NCBI GenBank assembly: GCA_946481445.1
Contig: CAMLOA010000075.1
Location: 1-7,659 of the forward strand
Source: an uncultured Devosia sp.
Lineage (GTDB): Bacteria > Pseudomonadota > Alphaproteobacteria > Rhizobiales > Devosiaceae
Length of the DNA stretch: 7,659 bases
Direction of reading: 5' to 3'
Shown: positions 6,269-7,659 of the stretch, piece by piece
Layout: every line of letters begins with the position of its first letter
Numbering within the stretch: position 1 is the stretch's first letter
The notes under the pieces: model-generated
The model's input: only the letters and a program-made list of their open reading frames with translations
What the model was told of the DNA's origin: nothing
The model's database searches: none
Translations under genes and position numbers: made by a program

Positions 6269-6706
6269 ATGACCAAGTTCCGCACCATGGCCGCCATTGC
6301 CGGCCTGATCACCGCGCTCACCACTGCCGGCGCCCATGCCCAGTTCATCGTCACCCATGTGCCCAACTATCCCCCTCGGACGCCGACAGTCTCGGATGCC
6401 GAACACTGCTCCGATGTCATGGGCTTCATGCGCAGCATCCGCACCGACGAGGTTGCCGCGATTGGTCCTGATCGCCCCATCTCGCTCATTCCGGTCTGCG
6501 AAGTCCTCGCCGTCACCGACCGGGACAATTACGGCTCGCTGTTCATCGACGGCAATGCCGAGAAGCTTCGCATGCCCATCGCCCGCAATGATGCGCTGAT
6601 GTCCGCCCTGCTGGGCAAGGACTACGACCAGCACGACGTCGTTTCGATCCGCTTCGGCGGGAACAACAGCGTCATCCTCTACGTGCACCAGCGCCACATG
6701 CGCTGA
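6269..6706 (+). CDS. Small exported protein of unknown function
   Basis: A 145-residue protein whose family I do not recognise. It begins MTKFRTMAAIAGLITALTT with a Sec signal peptide and a probable cleavage site after AHA (residue 24), leaving about 121 mature residues. The mature part has two cysteines (C47, C77) that could form a disulphide in the periplasm, a proline-rich start (VPNYPPRTPT) and otherwise mixed alpha/beta composition with no transmembrane helix. AGGAG sits nine bases before the ATG at 6269. The reading frame is open back to 6125, but the upstream part has no ribosome site and would bury the signal peptide. Codon use resembles the neighbours (G/C-ending), so it is probably a real gene. 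It is followed 125 bases later by another small exported protein on the same strand, perhaps the same cell-envelope setting. Confidence 0.72.
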   Translation: MTKFRTMAAIAGLITALTTAGAHAQFIVTHVPNYPPRTPTVSDAEHCSDVMGFMRSIRTDEVAAIGPDRPISLIPVCEVLAVTDRDNYGSLFIDGNAEKLRMPIARNDALMSALLGKDYDQHDVVSIRFGGNNSVILYVHQRHMR

Positions 6707-6710
6707 CGAC

Positions 6711-6733
6711 CCCCACCAGGGGCTTGCCGCCCC
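6711..6733 (+). other. Two mutually exclusive short hairpins after the 6269-6706 gene
   Basis: CCCC-ACCA-GGGG (6711-6722) and GGGGC-TTGCC-GCCCC (6719-6733) share the GGGG run. No T-run follows, so this is at most a weak 3' end or RNA stabiliser for the preceding gene. Confidence 0.3.
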
Positions 6734-6831
6734 GATGAACGGTTTCTGAACGAGCATCTCAGGGACGGTTCAAGGCGGCGGTGGCAAGCTCACAATCACA
6801 GAACGAAATCGCTCTTCAGGGAGATATCAAG

Positions 6832-7170
6832 ATGAACAAGCAGCAGGAAAAGGTCCTTGTCGCCACTCTGTGCGGTCTGGTCATCACCGCCGCGGCCGCC
6901 TTCGCCGTCCAGCCCGCCATCGCCGCCGGCTACGATGTCGACGTACTGGCCAAGGTCACCGGCGTTCAGCACTGGGATCACCTCAATGTCCGCAAGTGGC
7001 CTGCCAGCTATTCCCAGAGGATTGGCGCCCTTGAACCCGGAACCCATGTCTGGGTCGAACGCTGCATCGAGGCCAATGTCGGCTCCGACTGGTGCCTGGT
7101 CGATGGCCAGTACACTCGCGGCTGGGTCAACTCGCGCTACCTGACCGTGGTCCACGATACGGACCTCTAA
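6832..7170 (+). CDS. Exported SH3-like domain protein
   Basis: A 112-residue protein with an N-terminal signal sequence: a charged start MNKQQEK, hydrophobic residues 8-27 and probable cleavage after AIAA near 32. It is followed by a single bacterial SH3-like domain, about 37-106. SH3b hallmarks are LNVRKWPASYSQRIGALEPG (51-70), VWVERC, DWCLV and the closing GWVNSRYL (97-104). Cys78 and Cys88 may pair. Proteins of this kind are usually periplasmic and thought to bind cell-wall or protein ligands; no enzymatic domain is attached here. The start is the ATG at 6832, with GGGAGA about nine bases upstream. An in-frame GTG at 6781 has no ribosome site and would displace the signal peptide. Confidence 0.8.
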   Translation: MNKQQEKVLVATLCGLVITAAAAFAVQPAIAAGYDVDVLAKVTGVQHWDHLNVRKWPASYSQRIGALEPGTHVWVERCIEANVGSDWCLVDGQYTRGWVNSRYLTVVHDTDL

Positions 7171-7315
7171 CCCGTCGCCTCGGCGAAGGCGGAGGCCCGG
7201 CGACAGGTGGCGGAACATCGCCGCAGATCGCAGCCGCCAGTCAACGGACCTCCACCCTCGCCGATGCGAGCTCCAGAGTACCTCGTGCGTTCTACCTTCC
7301 CATGCATGTTGACTT

Positions 7316-7361
7316 TTCCGGTCCTGCGCTGTTCGTGAGGCAGCCTGGACCGGAGTTTTTT
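7316..7361 (+). terminator. Intrinsic-terminator-like hairpin directly before the asparaginase start codon
   Basis: TCCGGTCC (7317-7324) pairs perfectly with GGACCGGA (7347-7354), with a T-G pair outside and an inner GCTG/CAGC pairing. It is followed by GTTTTTT (7355-7361), and the asparaginase ATG comes three bases later. It works only in the plus direction. It may end transcripts of the small upstream genes or act as an attenuator of the asparaginase. The 3' arm includes CGGAG, the only plausible ribosome site. Confidence 0.75.
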
Positions 7362-7364
7362 CAC

Positions 7365-7659
7365 ATGGATGCCAATCCCGTTCTCGTCGAAGCCATTCGT
7401 GGCAATTGGGTGGAGAACCGCCACCGTGGCGCTTTCGCCATTATCGATGCCGATGGCCGGATCATCGCCTATGCTGGTGATATCGAGCGCGCGATTTTTC
7501 CGCGTTCCGCCATCAAGTCGATGCAGGCGCTGCCCATCTTCTCGCGCCACGCCGTGGAGCAGTTCCACCACAGCGATGAAGAACTGGCACTGGCCTGCGC
7601 CTCCCACCATGGCGAGGACGTCCATGTCTCTCGCGGGGCGAGCTTCCTTGGCCGCATGG
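7365..7659 (+). CDS. Asparaginase, PF06089 type (Rhizobium etli ReAV-like), N-terminal part
   Basis: Hydrolyses L-asparagine to aspartate and ammonia. The first 98 codons are present and the gene runs off the right edge; relatives are about 330-370 residues long. The sequence starts MDANPVLVEAIRGNWVENRHRG. It contains FPRSAIKSMQALP with Ser48 and Lys51, and CASHHGED with Ser80, the same numbers as the catalytic Ser48-Lys51 pair and Ser80 described for R. etli ReAV. That agreement also supports the ATG at 7365 over an in-frame GTG at 7335 that lies inside the hairpin loop. It is unrelated in fold to E. coli AnsA/AnsB. No dedicated promoter could be identified. A terminator-like hairpin sits in its leader. 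Nitrogen release from asparagine fits the nitrogen theme of the region but is not proof of a functional link. Confidence 0.9.
   Translation, partial: MDANPVLVEAIRGNWVENRHRGAFAIIDADGRIIAYAGDIERAIFPRSAIKSMQALPIFSRHAVEQFHHSDEELALACASHHGEDVHVSRGASFLGRM

Noticed and set aside
7309..7337. TTGACT as a -35 box for the asparaginase gene
   Set aside because: At 16-18 bases spacing there is no acceptable -10 (TTCGTG), and it runs into the terminator hairpin.
7167..7625. 152-codon open frame on the minus strand
   Set aside because: It runs antisense through the asparaginase start and the hairpin. The plus-strand asparaginase carries clear catalytic motifs.

Overview
The window looks like chromosomal DNA from a high-GC alphaproteobacterium. 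Gene content and protein style suggest Hyphomicrobiales (Devosia-like), but that placement is an impression from the sequence, not a test. Almost everything relates to inorganic nitrogen: a nitrate-assimilation block fills positions 1-5138 on the minus strand, and an asparaginase begins at the right edge on the plus strand.

Nitrate block, in order of transcription (right to left): nasT (5138-4548, ANTAR-type RNA-binding antiterminator), nasS (4539-3328, cytosolic nitrate sensor), a 319-base gap holding the control region, narK (3008-1740, nitrate/nitrite MFS transporter), an FAD/NAD(P)H oxidoreductase resembling the front of NirB and Bradyrhizobium Flp (1743-439), and the N-terminus of the molybdopterin nitrate reductase NasA/NasC (442-1, cut by the window edge). 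The last three genes are joined by ATGA stop/start overlaps. No nitrite reductase (nirB, nirD or nirA) is visible.

The gap upstream of narK explains the regulation. It holds a near-consensus sigma-54 promoter (3178-3163), an A..G hexaloop hairpin of the ANTAR-recognition type (3119-3100) with further candidate hexaloops beside it, and an intrinsic terminator (12-bp stem plus T-run, 3090-3025) ending about 20 bases before narK. The inferred circuit: nitrogen limitation fires the promoter through an enhancer-binding protein such as NtrC; nitrate bound by NasS frees NasT; NasT grips the leader RNA and prevents termination; transporter, electron-transfer protein and reductase are then made together.

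Right of nasT is a minus-strand extended-SDR (NAD-dependent epimerase family) gene broken by a +1 frame change at a CTTTGA sequence (5422-5417). The plus strand then carries two small genes for exported proteins: a 145-residue protein of unknown function (6269-6706) and a 112-residue SH3-like domain protein (6832-7170). Finally a PF06089-type asparaginase starts at 7365 and runs off the window, with a terminator-like hairpin and T-run directly before its start codon.

There is no sign of a mobile element, CRISPR array, rRNA or tRNA. In 6077-6268, 6707-6831 and 7171-7315 I see nothing beyond the sites listed.
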